Positions 34,496 to 42,962 of a stretch of DNA of 58,150 nucleotides are shown in pieces. The notes beneath the pieces are model-generated. The model was given only the letters and a program-made list of their open reading frames with translations, did not search any database and was not told the DNA's origin. The position numbers were made by a program, and so were the translations under genes. The DNA comes from CAVTWJ01 sp963849485. GTDB taxonomy: Bacteria > Oederibacteriota > Muellerivitia > Muellerivitales > Muellerivitaceae. Within the stretch, counting starts at the first letter, position 1. The number at the start of each line of letters is the position of its first letter. The stretch covers positions 1 through 58,150 of the forward strand of contig CAWKIF010000184.1 in the NCBI GenBank assembly GCA_963849485.1. Reading direction: 5' to 3'.

Positions 34496-35674
34496 TTATT
34501 TCTGTGGGAAGGCCGCGAATTTTTCAACCCGGTCGTTTTTGGAGTCGGCCACGTAGAGGAAATCGTTCATATCCAAGGCGAGGCCTGAAAGGCCGTTGAA
34601 TTGGCCGGGGTCGGTTCCCAAGCGTCCCCAGCTTCCCAGGGGCTTGAGTTGCTTGTCCAAGACCTGGATCCGGTAATTGCCGCTGTCGGCCACATAGAGC
34701 CGCCCCGCCTTATCAAAGGCCAAACCCTGGATCTTGTGGAACTGGCCCACTTGAGGGCCGAAAGCACCGGCTTGCGAGATGAAGGTCCCTTCCGGATCGA
34801 AGATCTGGATCCGTTCCGCGTAATCGGCCACATCAACATTCCCGTCCGGATCCACCGCGATTCCATGAGGAAGCAGGAATTGCCCAGGATCTTTTCCGTT
34901 AGAACCCCACACTTTTAGCAATTTTCCATCCGGTTCGAATTTCTCGACCCTTTGATTGCCCGTGTCGGTGACATAGACCTCTTCCTTGGGGCTGACCGCG
35001 ATACCCCAGGGCTGCTTGAACTGACCCGGTTCCGAGCCGGGGCTGCCCCAACTGGCTTGATAAACCCCGTTTAAATCAAAGCGCTGGATGCGGTGGTTCC
35101 CACTGTCCACCACGTAGAGGAAGTCCCGGGAATCAACGACCAATTGGGTGGGCCCGTTGAATTGCCCATAAGCGTTTCCGGGAGTTCCCCAGGAAGAAAC
35201 AAAGGCTCCGTTGGGGTCGAATTTCTGGATCCGGTTGTTGTCACGGTCCGCGAGGTAAAGATTGCCCGAATGATCGGTCGCAACTCCCAGGGGCATATTC
35301 ATATCCCCTTGGTCGCTTCCTTCTTCCCCGAAGGTGAAAATGCATTTGGGCCCGGGATGGAACGCTCTGTTAATGAAATCATTACCAAAGATCAGGAATA
35401 ACACCACCACCAGGATCGATGAACCAATGATGGCGAGGCTGGGTTTACTTAAAAGCGGCTTGATCGAAGGCGTATGAGTGGGTTTGGTTTCTAGGGGAAC
35501 AGGGGATGGAGCTGGTTCGGAAACGGGAATGGAGGAATCAGGAGCAGTTGGTGTGGAAGATTCGGAAGGGACAGCAGTTGTATGGTGTTGGTTCCATTTT
35601 TCAAAGACCAAACCGCAACTTTCGCAATCCAGACGCTCGGTCGTTTGAACAAAACCGCAACCGGGGCATTTCAT
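34496..35674 (-). CDS. Membrane-anchored NHL-repeat beta-propeller with N-terminal zinc ribbon
   Basis: 392 residues. The N-terminus has two CxxC pairs (CPGCGFVQTTERLDCESCG), a zinc-ribbon-like knuckle, then a Pro/Thr/Ser linker and one membrane helix (about 82-103, SILVVVLFLIFG). The rest is an NHL propeller of about six blades, each with a GNLYLADRDNNRIQKFDPNG-like unit and a spacer ending GQF (FVSSWGTPGNAYGQFNGP). The zinc ribbon would face the cytoplasm and the propeller the periplasm. The function is unknown; NHL propellers bind protein, RNA or carbohydrate. It is convergent with ilvD, 15 bases away. Confidence 0.8.
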   Translation of the reverse strand: MKCPGCGFVQTTERLDCESCGLVFEKWNQHHTTAVPSESSTPTAPDSSIPVSEPAPSPVPLETKPTHTPSIKPLLSKPSLAIIGSSILVVVLFLIFGNDFINRAFHPGPKCIFTFGEEGSDQGDMNMPLGVATDHSGNLYLADRDNNRIQKFDPNGAFVSSWGTPGNAYGQFNGPTQLVVDSRDFLYVVDSGNHRIQRFDLNGVYQASWGSPGSEPGQFKQPWGIAVSPKEEVYVTDTGNQRVEKFEPDGKLLKVWGSNGKDPGQFLLPHGIAVDPDGNVDVADYAERIQIFDPEGTFISQAGAFGPQVGQFHKIQGLAFDKAGRLYVADSGNYRIQVLDKQLKPLGSWGRLGTDPGQFNGLSGLALDMNDFLYVADSKNDRVEKFAAFPQK

Positions 35675-35980
35675 AAGGACCTCTTGGAATGGTTTAGCGG
35701 CGTTCCCCGTTCTCTTTCATTGCTATGTCTATAATTATACTGGTGAAAACCAGGGGAGGGTTGGGACTTTTAAACGCTAGGTTTGGGTGATTAAAGATTT
35801 TTATTGAAAAAAACATTGGTCTTTTAAAGCTAATTAAGAGGTTTTGTATTATCTGAACCAATTCAATCACTTTCCCAAAAATCCAAAACGATCGTCTCAG
35901 GGGCGGAGGGTGATTGAGAGAAGAACCGCTAGGTTAGAGCTCTTAATCAATTCGGTGGAAAACGCCTTATATGTATATAG

Positions 35981-35994
35981 CTACAAATATGTAG
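35981..35994. promoter_or_regulatory. Palindromic nitrogen-regulon motif upstream of the porin
   Basis: CTACAAATATGTAG, palindromic except at the centre, 65 bases before the -24 element. Best example of the shared motif. The rest of 35675-36058 is AT-rich and shows no gene. Confidence 0.65.
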
Positions 35995-36058
35995 TGCTCA
36001 AATCCGTCTAATTTCCAAGAAATTAACAAAAAACAAACATTTTTAGAATTTTTGCAAA

Positions 36059-36074
36059 TGGCATGGTGCTTGCT
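36059..36074 (+). promoter_or_regulatory. Sigma-54 promoter of the porin
   Basis: TGGCAT-N5-TTGCT, one base from consensus, 87 bases before the ATG. Confidence 0.82.
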
Positions 36075-36095
36075 TTTGTGAAGGAAGAGTTTGTG

Positions 36096-36128
36096 GACGA
36101 AAGGCTCTTCCCTGAAGCGCCTTTCGTC
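36096..36128 (+). promoter_or_regulatory. Stable hairpin in the porin mRNA leader
   Basis: GACGAAAGGC and GCCTTTCGTC form a perfect 10-bp stem with a 13-base loop, between promoter and ribosome site. It may protect the mRNA 5' end or bind a regulator. Confidence 0.55.
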
Positions 36129-36160
36129 GATGGGTTGAATAAATATTCGAGGAGGATGAG

Positions 36161-37360
36161 ATGAGTAAGTTCAACAAGTTGTTCAGTTTATTGGCCACGT
36201 TTGCCCTTTCGGGAGCCTTCGCCCCGGTCTGGGCGCAGACGGCGGCTGCCCCTGCCGCGACGCCGGCTGCCACGGCCTCGCCGACAGCGGCTCCGACACC
36301 GGTAGTGACGATCGATGGAATGGTGGATAGTTATATTTCGTATAACTTCGCCAATTCAGCGAACAATGTTAACGGTTCCGGGAACGGAATCGGGATGGGC
36401 AATACCTTTTTTTACAACAATGTCGATAATTCCTTCACCTTGGGGTTAGCTGAAGCCAAGATGACGGCGACTTTGGGCCAGACCAGCGGCCATTTGGTTT
36501 TGGCTTATGGTCAGGAATCCAGTTTGAATTTGGAGTCGCTGGGTAACAACTCGGGACTGGACGTGTTGCAAGCCTATGTTTCCTATAATCCCGGTCAATG
36601 GACGATCAATGCCGGTCGTTTTGTGACTTGGATGGGATATGAGGTCATTGAGAGCAACAGTAACTGGAACTACAGCCACTCTTTGCTCTTTACCTTCATC
36701 CCTCTCTGGCATACCGGCTTGAGCGTGAACTACACGCCTTCTTCCACCTTCAATATCACTGGTTACGTGGTGGATGGCAACAACACGACAGCGGCCTCGC
36801 CTGATGGGAAAAATTACGGGTTGGAAGCTGTCATTACCCCCAACTCCATGTGGACCATCACTTTGAATGGATTGGTTGGACCCCAAGCTGGGAGCCAAGC
36901 GACCGCCAACAACTTAACCGATATGACGGGTGAGGGGATCTTTGTTTACAAGCCCGATTCCATGTGGTCCTTCGCCTTGGACGCCCAATATGGGATGACC
37001 GATTATGCCTCGGGCGCCACTCCCTCTTCCGCCAGTTATTGGGGCCTCGCCCTTTACGGCCGGGACCAGATTTCGAGCGATTACGCGGTCGCCCTTCGTT
37101 TAGAAGATGTGACCGACAGCGGATTGTTGGGATACTCGGGTCTCAACGGCACCTCTTGGGTTTCGGGTTCCATCTACGAGGCAACCTTGACCCTGGAGCA
37201 TAATTTTTCAACCAACCTGTTAACCCGGTTGGAAGGCCGGTATGACACCAATTCTGTGCCGACGGGCGTTGGAACGGCCACTGCCGCCGCGGATCTTTAC
37301 GCCAACGGAACGGCCTCCAGCCAGTTTACGGCTACTGCCAGCATGGTGTTTAGCTACTAA
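36161..37360 (+). CDS. Outer-membrane beta-barrel porin (OmpL/BBP2-like), nitrogen-regulated
   Basis: 399 residues. The signal peptide ends at VWAQ (about 25), followed by an Ala/Pro/Thr-rich linker (26-48) like those of the Amt proteins. The rest alternates polar and hydrophobic residues in short strands (VTIDGMVDSYISYNF, LDVLQAYVSYNPGQWTINAGRFVTWMGYEV, TGLSVNYTPSSTFNITGYV) and ends in FTATASMVFSY, with a C-terminal aromatic for barrel assembly. GRF-x-TWMGYEV is typical of putative BBP2 porins. It probably lets ammonium or small nitrogen compounds cross the outer membrane. This is inferred from the sigma-54 promoter, the shared palindromic motif and the P-II gene downstream. Ribosome site GAGGAGGATGAG. 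Confidence 0.8.
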   Translation: MSKFNKLFSLLATFALSGAFAPVWAQTAAAPAATPAATASPTAAPTPVVTIDGMVDSYISYNFANSANNVNGSGNGIGMGNTFFYNNVDNSFTLGLAEAKMTATLGQTSGHLVLAYGQESSLNLESLGNNSGLDVLQAYVSYNPGQWTINAGRFVTWMGYEVIESNSNWNYSHSLLFTFIPLWHTGLSVNYTPSSTFNITGYVVDGNNTTAASPDGKNYGLEAVITPNSMWTITLNGLVGPQAGSQATANNLTDMTGEGIFVYKPDSMWSFALDAQYGMTDYASGATPSSASYWGLALYGRDQISSDYAVALRLEDVTDSGLLGYSGLNGTSWVSGSIYEATLTLEHNFSTNLLTRLEGRYDTNSVPTGVGTATAAADLYANGTASSQFTATASMVFSY

Positions 37361-37380
37361 GCATTGTTGAATCTCCTGTT

Positions 37381-37438
37381 GCCCGGCGGAAACGCCGGGC
37401 CCGGGGGTAAGGGCTTCCAGAAAAGCTGAACCCTTACC
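37381..37438 (+). terminator. Two consecutive hairpins after the porin
   Basis: GCCCGGCG-gaaa-CGCCGGGC (37381-37400) and GGTAAGGG...CCCTTACC (37406-37438). No long T-run follows, so they may act as mRNA-stabilising structures or Rho-assisted ends. Confidence 0.5.
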
Positions 37439-37539
37439 TACGGTCATCATGGGAAGCCTGAGACTTTAAGGAGATGATGAGAGAAAAGGTAAAGGTATAA
37501 AGGTTTTATCCTCTCTCTCTCTCCTTCAGGAGCAATAAG

Positions 37540-37567
37540 GGGGGTCAGCCCGGCCAAGGCTGGCCCC
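37540..37567 (+). terminator. Third hairpin between porin and P-II gene
   Basis: GGGGTCAGCC and GGCTGGCCCC arms, preceded by a CT-repeat at 37511-37523. Weak T-tract. Confidence 0.4.
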
Positions 37568-37580
37568 TCTGTTGTTTATA

Positions 37581-37652
37581 GGCAGTCGACAGTCCGTAGT
37601 TGACAGTTCACAGGTGAGCCGTTAAATGCTTAACTGTTGACTGCCAACTGCA
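37581..37652. repeat. Dispersed repeat, CAGTTGACAGT type, copy 1 (complete palindrome)
   Basis: GGCAGTCGACAGTCCGTAGT through TAACTGTTGACTGCCAACTG forms an imperfect inverted repeat. Short relatives are at 38588-38612, 39509-39530, 39761-39795 and perhaps 45812-45842. Confidence 0.55.
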
Positions 37653-37666
37653 TACTGGAGTGAACC

Positions 37667-38038
37667 ATGTTTAAAATTGAAGCCATCATCCGTCCTGAGA
37701 AACTGGAAGCCGTGCAAGCCAAATTGCGCCGCATCGGGTATCCCGGCATGATGGTCACTGAAATGGAAGGGCATGGCCGCCAGAAGGGCCTGCATTCGGG
37801 CTGGCCCGATTCTTTAAGGGTCAACTTTCTTCCCAAGACAAAATTGGAAATCGTCGTTGAAAAGCGTCACCTCAAGGCGGTGGTCCAGGCGATCCTCAAG
37901 GGCGCCCAGACGGGTGAAATGGGGGACGGGAAGATTTTCATCAGCGAAATCAAGGATGCCATCCGGATCAGCACTGGGGAGAGAGGCGCCAAAGCCATCT
38001 CCATGAAAGAAAAAGCGAAAAAGCCCGGGAAAAAGTAG
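37667..38038 (+). CDS. P-II family protein with shortened T-loop and Lys-rich tail (copy 3)
   Basis: 123 residues. The normal P-II core, MFKIEAIIRPEKLEAV, EMEGHGRQKG, GDGKIFISEI and IRISTGERG, is present. The T-loop GLHSGWPDSLRVNFLPK is one residue shorter than E. coli GlnB and has no tyrosine. After the usual end there is an extra basic tail (SMKEKAKKPGKK). It has no Amt neighbour. Its nearest partner is the sigma-54 porin about 300 bases upstream, with hairpins between. Partner unknown; it may act on one of the other Amt proteins or on an enzyme. Confidence 0.85.
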   Translation: MFKIEAIIRPEKLEAVQAKLRRIGYPGMMVTEMEGHGRQKGLHSGWPDSLRVNFLPKTKLEIVVEKRHLKAVVQAILKGAQTGEMGDGKIFISEIKDAIRISTGERGAKAISMKEKAKKPGKK

Positions 38039-38133
38039 CCTCTCGATTTTTTTAGGCCCTCCCCCTGTGGTTTCAATTTGTTTAGGTTTTTAGTACGATA
38101 CCGCCCACGTTTTACCACCCGGAGGATTAGCCC

Positions 38134-38586
38134 ATGACCCAAAGCTTTCCGACCCCCCATGTTTTCGTTTACGACGTCTTTTTAAAAGACGCGGTCAAGC
38201 ACGTGAAAATCGCCCCTTACATTAAAACTTGGGCCCGGGCCGAGATGCCGGGGAAGCTTTACCAGATTCCCACCGGCCTGCCCATCGTCGTTGACGAGCC
38301 GGGGGGGACGGTTTTTGGGGAGATCATGAGCTTTGAGGCGATGGATCAGGTGATGGCGATCATCGACTCCCAGGAGGGTTACCGCCCTGAGACTCCCCAG
38401 TCCAGCCGCCTATTAAGGGAAGTCAGGGAAGTCACCGTTTCCGCGACTGGTGAAAAAATCCAGGCCATGGTTTACCTCTTCCCCAAGGAAAAGTTCAACG
38501 CCAAGGAAATGTACGCCGTGCATGCCCATGGAGGGGATTGGCGCAAGTTCATCATGATGCCCCGCTTTGACGGGTACCAACACTAA
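38134..38586 (+). CDS. Gamma-glutamylcyclotransferase-like (GGCT/AIG2) protein
   Basis: 150 residues, typical size. The family pattern is visible: HVFVYDVFLKD (the nucleotide-like YGSLR loop, here diverged), GKLYQIPTGLPIVVDEPGGTVFGEIMSF and DSQEGYRPETPQSS, where the Glu of xxEGY is the catalytic acid/base of true GGCT enzymes. They split gamma-glutamyl compounds into 5-oxoproline and an amine or amino acid in the cytoplasm. Because the YGSLR loop is altered, the substrate may differ. A GGAGGA site precedes the ATG. A hairpin terminator follows at 38649. Confidence 0.7.
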   Translation: MTQSFPTPHVFVYDVFLKDAVKHVKIAPYIKTWARAEMPGKLYQIPTGLPIVVDEPGGTVFGEIMSFEAMDQVMAIIDSQEGYRPETPQSSRLLREVREVTVSATGEKIQAMVYLFPKEKFNAKEMYAVHAHGGDWRKFIMMPRFDGYQH

Positions 38587-38648
38587 AGACAGCTGGCAGT
38601 TGACAGTTCATAGTAAGGTAAAAGCGAAAACCTAAACATCCAACAAGG

Positions 38649-38668
38649 GGATACGGGTGACCGTATCC
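38649..38668 (+). terminator. Terminator after the GGCT-like gene
   Basis: GGATACGG-gtga-CCGTATCC followed by TTTTGTTTTT. Confidence 0.8.
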
Positions 38669-38709
38669 TTTTGTTTTTAAGAACACTTTATTTCGGAGGT
38701 GTTTTTAGT

Positions 38710-39502
38710 TTGATTTTGAAAATCGCGTTCCTTTATTTCGCTTATATTTCTTGTGGCTGTCTCGCGCTTTTGCCGCTTGTTTCCCTTAAGGAAATTGGGC
38801 AAGGCTTCTACCGATTCTTCGGCTACCTGTGTGTTTCCCTTGACACCCTGGCGGTCGGAATTGCCCTCTATGAGGGAACGGCATTCAATGGAAACTTTCG
38901 GTTCTCGGCCTGGGCTCTGGGGGCCTCCCTTTTCTTCACCCTTTGTTTTTCCGTCGCCCTTCGGGCGAGGTTTCGGCCCATGGTTTGGACCGCCTATGGA
39001 CTCGGCATCCTCACCAACGCCGTGGCGATCGCCTATTACCCCTGGCAAGGCGGAGAGGGAAATTTAATTCTGGGATTGAACGCGCTTTCCTCCGCCCTAG
39101 TTCTCGGCGCGGGAATACTGGCCATGATGCTGGGGCATTGGTACCTGGTGACCCCGAAATTGTCCATCACACCCTTGAAGCGGTACTCGGCGGCCTATAT
39201 CCTCCTGACGGTTTTCACGGCCTTGAAACTGGTCTTTGAGTTACCATCTTTTCGTGGGGTGGGGTTCCCAGCCTGCCACCCCAGCCGGAAGCCGACTCAT
39301 GGGGGACGACCTGGTTTTTGTCCTCTTTCGGGTGACCTGGGGGGTTCTAGCTCCCCTGGCCGCGGCCTATTTCATCTGGGGAACGGTTAAGATCAAATCG
39401 ACCCAGTCGGCCACGGGTATCCTTTATGCCGCCATGGTATGTACGATCATCGGGGAAGGTATGGGGCTTTTTATAACGTTATCAACTGGAGTGCCTTTTT
39501 AA
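38710..39502 (+). CDS. Polytopic membrane protein of unknown function, one frameshift
   Basis: A TTG start at 38710 has a GGAGGTG site 8 bases upstream. Seven or so hydrophobic helices follow (ILKIAFLYFAYISCGCLALLP, WALGASLFFTLCFSVAL, ALVLGAGILAMMLGHWYLVTP). Near 39240 the frame changes: after LTVFTALKLVFE the sensible continuation, SYHLFVGWGSQPATPAG, and two more helices to the stop at 39502 are in the next frame. One missing or extra base explains this. Either a sequencing error or a recent mutation is possible; the neighbouring genes carry similar breaks. Function unknown; the GHWYLVTPKLSITPL segment looks conserved in character. Confidence 0.6.
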
Positions 39503-39545
39503 AGGAAGTGGTAGTAAGCAGTTAGTAGTCGATAGATAAATAATT

Positions 39546-39690
39546 TAACAGGATGCTGAAAAAGTCCTTACAACGGACTTTTTCCTATTTTACGAACGAG
39601 CCACAAATCATAAAATCCATATATTTAGTGGCTCGTTCAATCCCATGGCTGTCGACAGGGTGCTGAAAAATACTTTTTCAGCACCCTGTT
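39546..39690. repeat. 145-bp element with 18-bp terminal inverted repeats
   Basis: AACAGGATGCTGAAAAAG (left) and the complement of CTTTTTCAGCACCCTGTT (right) differ at one position. Inside are the hairpins AAAGTCC/GGACTTT (39562-39582) and GAACGAGCCAC/GTGGCTCGTTC (39594-39638). No coding frame. A MITE-like or REP-like unit. Confidence 0.65.
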
Positions 39691-39800
39691 AAACAAAAAT
39701 GATGGAAGAGGATATTGAGTGGACACGAAAACCCTGATTCAGTTTGTAAGTTTTAGCTTTTACCTGCCAACTGCGAACTGTCGACTGTCGACTGGTGTTT

Positions 39801-40260
39801 GATGGAGATCAATACTTATTGTCCCGAGTGTGAGAACGGCCTTTTCCTGAATGAGTTTGCCTAAGCCAGGTATGGTGCCTTGCGCCCGTTGCGGGAAAGG
39901 GAAGGGAAGCGAAAGGCGATGGGAAACTGGCGGCCGATGGTTCCGTTTCCCGCTGCGGACTTTGCGGCTGCGAGGAGTTTTACCGGCTCAAGGATTTCAA
40001 CACCAAATTGGGCCTTTGGACCGTTGTTTTAATCTTTGCCCTGGCGCTCGATTTTTGAGAAATGGTTCTTTCCTATTCTTATAGCGGGGGCGGTTTTGGA
40101 CTTGGCCTTGTACTTCTTGCTTCCCGACGTGGTGGAGTGTTATCAATGCAAGGCCATCTACCGGGGACTGCCCTTCTCGCCCAATCACTTGGGGTTTGAC
40201 CTCGCGATCCACGATAAATACGCCTTCAAGAAAAAGGGCTCAGCGCAATCCCACCGAAAA
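39801..40260 (+). pseudogene. Zinc-ribbon membrane protein broken by several frameshifts
   Basis: Reading across three frames gives a coherent small protein: MEINTYCPECENGLFLNEFA, then PGMVPCARCGKG in another frame, then SRCGLCGCEEFYRLKDFNTK with LGLWTVVLIFALAL in a third, and finally FEKWFFPILIAGAVLDLALY with FLLPDVVECYQCKAIYRGL and LGFDLAIHDKY. There are four CxxC-type pairs and two membrane helices. At least three single-base shifts interrupt it. It could be a true decaying gene or the result of poor base calling, since the upstream and downstream genes are also hit. Function unknown. A following HEAT-repeat gene starts about 12 bases later. Confidence 0.5.
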
Positions 40261-40271
40261 GGAACAATCCA

Positions 40272-41137
40272 ATGCCTGAAACACCATCGAAACCCCAGAA
40301 CGAAGGGGAAGGACCTCTTTACGCCCCGAGACGGGCTGGTCCCTTTTCATCAAACTCTTCATTGTGCCGGCCGCCATCGTGCTGGTGGCCCTGGGGATCT
40401 TTTTCCTGGGAACTTTGGCCCTTCAGCACCCCAAAAGCGCTGAACAATATCTGCAGGAATTGCGAAGCGACAACACCACCCACCGCTGGCAGGCCGCCTT
40501 TGAGCTTTCCCGGCTTCTCAACCAGGGAGAGAAGATCGAGATGGACTCGAACCTCCGTTCGCAATTGGTTCAGGCCTTTCTGGACGGCAAGAAAGACGAC
40601 CCCAAGATCCGGCAGTATCTGGCCCTGGTTTTGGGGCGTTTGAAAGAAAAGTCAGCGGTTCCCGCCCTGTCCGAGGCGGTGACCGATGAATCAACCGATG
40701 TGAGGGTCTACAGCCTTTGGGCCTTGGGAAACATCGAGGATCCGGCGGGAGGCCCCGCGGCCCTTTCGGGCCTGTCCGACCCCGACATGAATGTCCAGAT
40801 CATGGCTGTAGGAGCACTTAGCGCCATGAAGTACGGCCCGGCCAAGGACAACTTGGAAAAACTACTCCAAAGCGATAATGCGCCCCTGCGTTACGATTCG
40901 GCCGTTGCCTTGGCCCGGATGGAGGACAAACTGTGCTTGCCGGTGTTGCAGGAAATGCTGGAACTGAAAACCCCCGACCATCCCACGGATGATAAAATCC
41001 AATCGGCGAAATTGGCCGCGATCGAGGGTTATGTGGCCTTACCCGACCCCCTTCTTATGCTGAAAGTTAGGGACCTCAGCAAGAATGAGCCGGATTTAAA
41101 AGTGCGGGAAGCCGCCCTGGACGCCTTGAAGAAATAA
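40272..41137 (+). CDS. Membrane-anchored HEAT-repeat protein, one frameshift near the N-terminus
   Basis: ATG at 40272 gives MPETPSKPQNEGEGPLYAPR. Near 40315-40330 the frame shifts and continues as TGWSLFIKLFIVPAAIVLVA, a single N-terminal membrane helix, then a soluble helical-repeat region. Four or five HEAT/PBS-lyase-like repeats are visible (LRSDNTTHRWQAAFELSRLL, SAVPALSEAVTDESTDVRVY, KDNLEKLLQSDNAPLRYDSA, SKNEPDLKVREAALDALKK). Such repeats are protein-binding scaffolds. If the break is real, a shorter product from GTG at 40364 could still be made. The esterase follows within 20 bases, suggesting co-transcription. Confidence 0.65.
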
Positions 41138-41154
41138 TTTCATAAGAGGCCGAG

Positions 41155-41847
41155 ATGATCACATCCGAAGTTACCGTTCTGGGCCACCGTTGTCTGGTGA
41201 TGGACCCTCCAATTGTCCCTGCCGGCGCTCCGGTCGTGGTGGTTCTGCACGGTTTGGGAACCAACGGCGAGGACCTGGTGCCGGTGGCGGAAGCATTGGG
41301 GTTATCCGGATGCCGGTTCGTGTTTCCCGACGCGCCGCATTTATTGGCAGGCTACCCCGACACATCCTTCGCCTGGTACGACTTCCAATTGCATGACCGA
41401 AAAGAGATTGAACAAAGCCGGGACTATCTCTTCAAAGTATTTGATCGATTCACGAACGATCCAAACCTGCGTCCGGGCCCCGGTAAGGAAAAAGAAGCCA
41501 GTCCCCTGGTGGTCATGGGGTTTTCCCAGGGCGGGGTGATGTCCCTGGAAAGCGGGTTGAATTACAAGGGGAAGTTGTTGGGCATCGTCTCCATGAGCGG
41601 TTACCTGCCGGACCCTTGGGCTACCTTGAAGAAGGCCGAGGCTCCTTTTGAGACCCCAATCCTTTTAGTGCATGGCACTGAGGACCCGGTGGTGCCGGTG
41701 GAAGGTTCCCGTAAGGTAAAGGATGAATTAGAAAAGGCGGGATACCAACCCCTGTTGAAGGAATTCCCCATGCCCCATACCATTACAGAAGACTCGCTAT
41801 TGGTTGTCGCTGATTTTCTCAAGAAGATTATTCAATCGAATCGTTAA
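41155..41847 (+). CDS. Alpha/beta hydrolase, phospholipase/carboxylesterase family
   Basis: 230 residues, normal for this family of cytosolic serine esterases. VVVLHGLGTNGEDLVPVAEAL is the oxyanion-loop region; the nucleophile elbow GFSQGGVMS carries the catalytic Ser, VHGTEDPVVP the Asp and FPMPHTITEDS the His. The enzyme hydrolyses short acyl esters; natural substrate unknown. It lies 17 bases after the HEAT-repeat gene and 127 before htpX, in the same direction. Confidence 0.85.
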   Translation: MITSEVTVLGHRCLVMDPPIVPAGAPVVVVLHGLGTNGEDLVPVAEALGLSGCRFVFPDAPHLLAGYPDTSFAWYDFQLHDRKEIEQSRDYLFKVFDRFTNDPNLRPGPGKEKEASPLVVMGFSQGGVMSLESGLNYKGKLLGIVSMSGYLPDPWATLKKAEAPFETPILLVHGTEDPVVPVEGSRKVKDELEKAGYQPLLKEFPMPHTITEDSLLVVADFLKKIIQSNR

Positions 41848-41973
41848 CAAATTGGAAATAACACAGAGGGCGGGTCGGACGTCTTAACCTTGAAATAGCA
41901 CGACAGTGTTTGTAATTTAACGGGGTTCCGGTGAAGTCTTCCCGGAATTTCTTCATCCTTTTGGAGGCACACC

Positions 41974-42894
41974 ATGGCTTGGTTCCGCAGGATCTTTTTG
42001 TTTATCGCCGTGAATGTTTTGGTGATGTTCACCATCACCTTGCTGATTTCCGTTTTGGGCTTGTGGCCCAATCTCAACGCCCAGGGAATCAATTATCCCG
42101 TCTTGATGGGGTTCTGCCTGATCTGGGGCATGGGCGGTTCCGTCATCTCCCTTCTCCTTTCCAAGGTCATGGTGAAATGGACCATGGGGGTGAAGGTGAT
42201 TGATCCGGAGAATCCGGGATCGGCGGATGAAGAATGGCTGGTTGATACGGTTCACCGTCTCGCCAAGAACGCCGGCCTGACCCATATGCCCGAGGTGGGG
42301 TTTTACCCGAGCCCGGATCCCAACGCTTTCGCCACCGGCCCCGGCCAGGACAGCTCTTTAGTGTGCGTTTCCACGGGTCTTTTTAGCGCCATGGGGAAGG
42401 ATGAAATCGAGGGGGTCTTGGGCCATGAGCTGACCCATGTTCATAACGGGGATATGGTGACCATGACCCTGGTGCAGGGAGTGGTCAACTCCTTCGCCAT
42501 GTTCCTAGCCTACATCATTACCTTCTTCCTGACCCGCAGCAAGGACGGCAGATCGGGTGGTTATTTTATGCAGTATATGGTCCGATCGCTTTTGGAAATG
42601 GTGCTTTGCTTGTTAGGCGCCGTCCTGGTGACCATGCCTTTTTCGCGTTGGAGGGAATTCCGGGCGGACGCGGGGGGAGCCAAGCTGGCCGGGAAAAATA
42701 AGATGATCAACGCATTGAAAGCCCTTCAGAAGGTTTATGAGAGACCCGCACCGCTGGTTCAGGAACCCGCGTCGATGAACGCTTTCAAGATCTCGAGCCG
42801 GGACGGGGGCTTTATGGCCTTGATGGCCAGCCACCCTCCGTTGGAGAAACGCATCGCCGCCCTGGAAGCTGGTTCGACAGTCGTAGGGGACTAA
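41974..42894 (+). CDS. htpX: Membrane zinc metalloprotease HtpX
   Basis: 306 residues, family length. Two N-terminal helices (about 8-30 and 43-65), then the zinc motif HELTH (H151/E152/H155), two further helices (ALVTM-type region about 165-185 and 205-220) and the third zinc ligand in REFRADAGGAKLAG, with the Glu of E-F-R-A-D. It degrades misfolded or damaged inner-membrane proteins as part of envelope quality control. Ribosome site TTGGAGG. A strong terminator follows. Confidence 0.92.
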   Translation: MAWFRRIFLFIAVNVLVMFTITLLISVLGLWPNLNAQGINYPVLMGFCLIWGMGGSVISLLLSKVMVKWTMGVKVIDPENPGSADEEWLVDTVHRLAKNAGLTHMPEVGFYPSPDPNAFATGPGQDSSLVCVSTGLFSAMGKDEIEGVLGHELTHVHNGDMVTMTLVQGVVNSFAMFLAYIITFFLTRSKDGRSGGYFMQYMVRSLLEMVLCLLGAVLVTMPFSRWREFRADAGGAKLAGKNKMINALKALQKVYERPAPLVQEPASMNAFKISSRDGGFMALMASHPPLEKRIAALEAGSTVVGD

Positions 42895-42908
42895 AGACAA
42901 TAAACATA

Positions 42909-42941
42909 AAGGCGGCTGGGAATTTCCCAGCCGCCTTTTTT
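42909..42941. terminator. Terminator between htpX and the TPR gene (convergent)
   Basis: AAGGCGGCTGGG-aattt-CCCAGCCGCCTT with TTTTT. It can serve both strands. Confidence 0.9.
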
Positions 42942-42962
42942 ATTTCATCACATATTTATTCG

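Noticed and set aside
37559..37575. TGGCCC-N5-TTGTT as a sigma-54 promoter of the orphan P-II gene
   Set aside because: The -12 GC is lost and the -24 part belongs to the arm of a hairpin.
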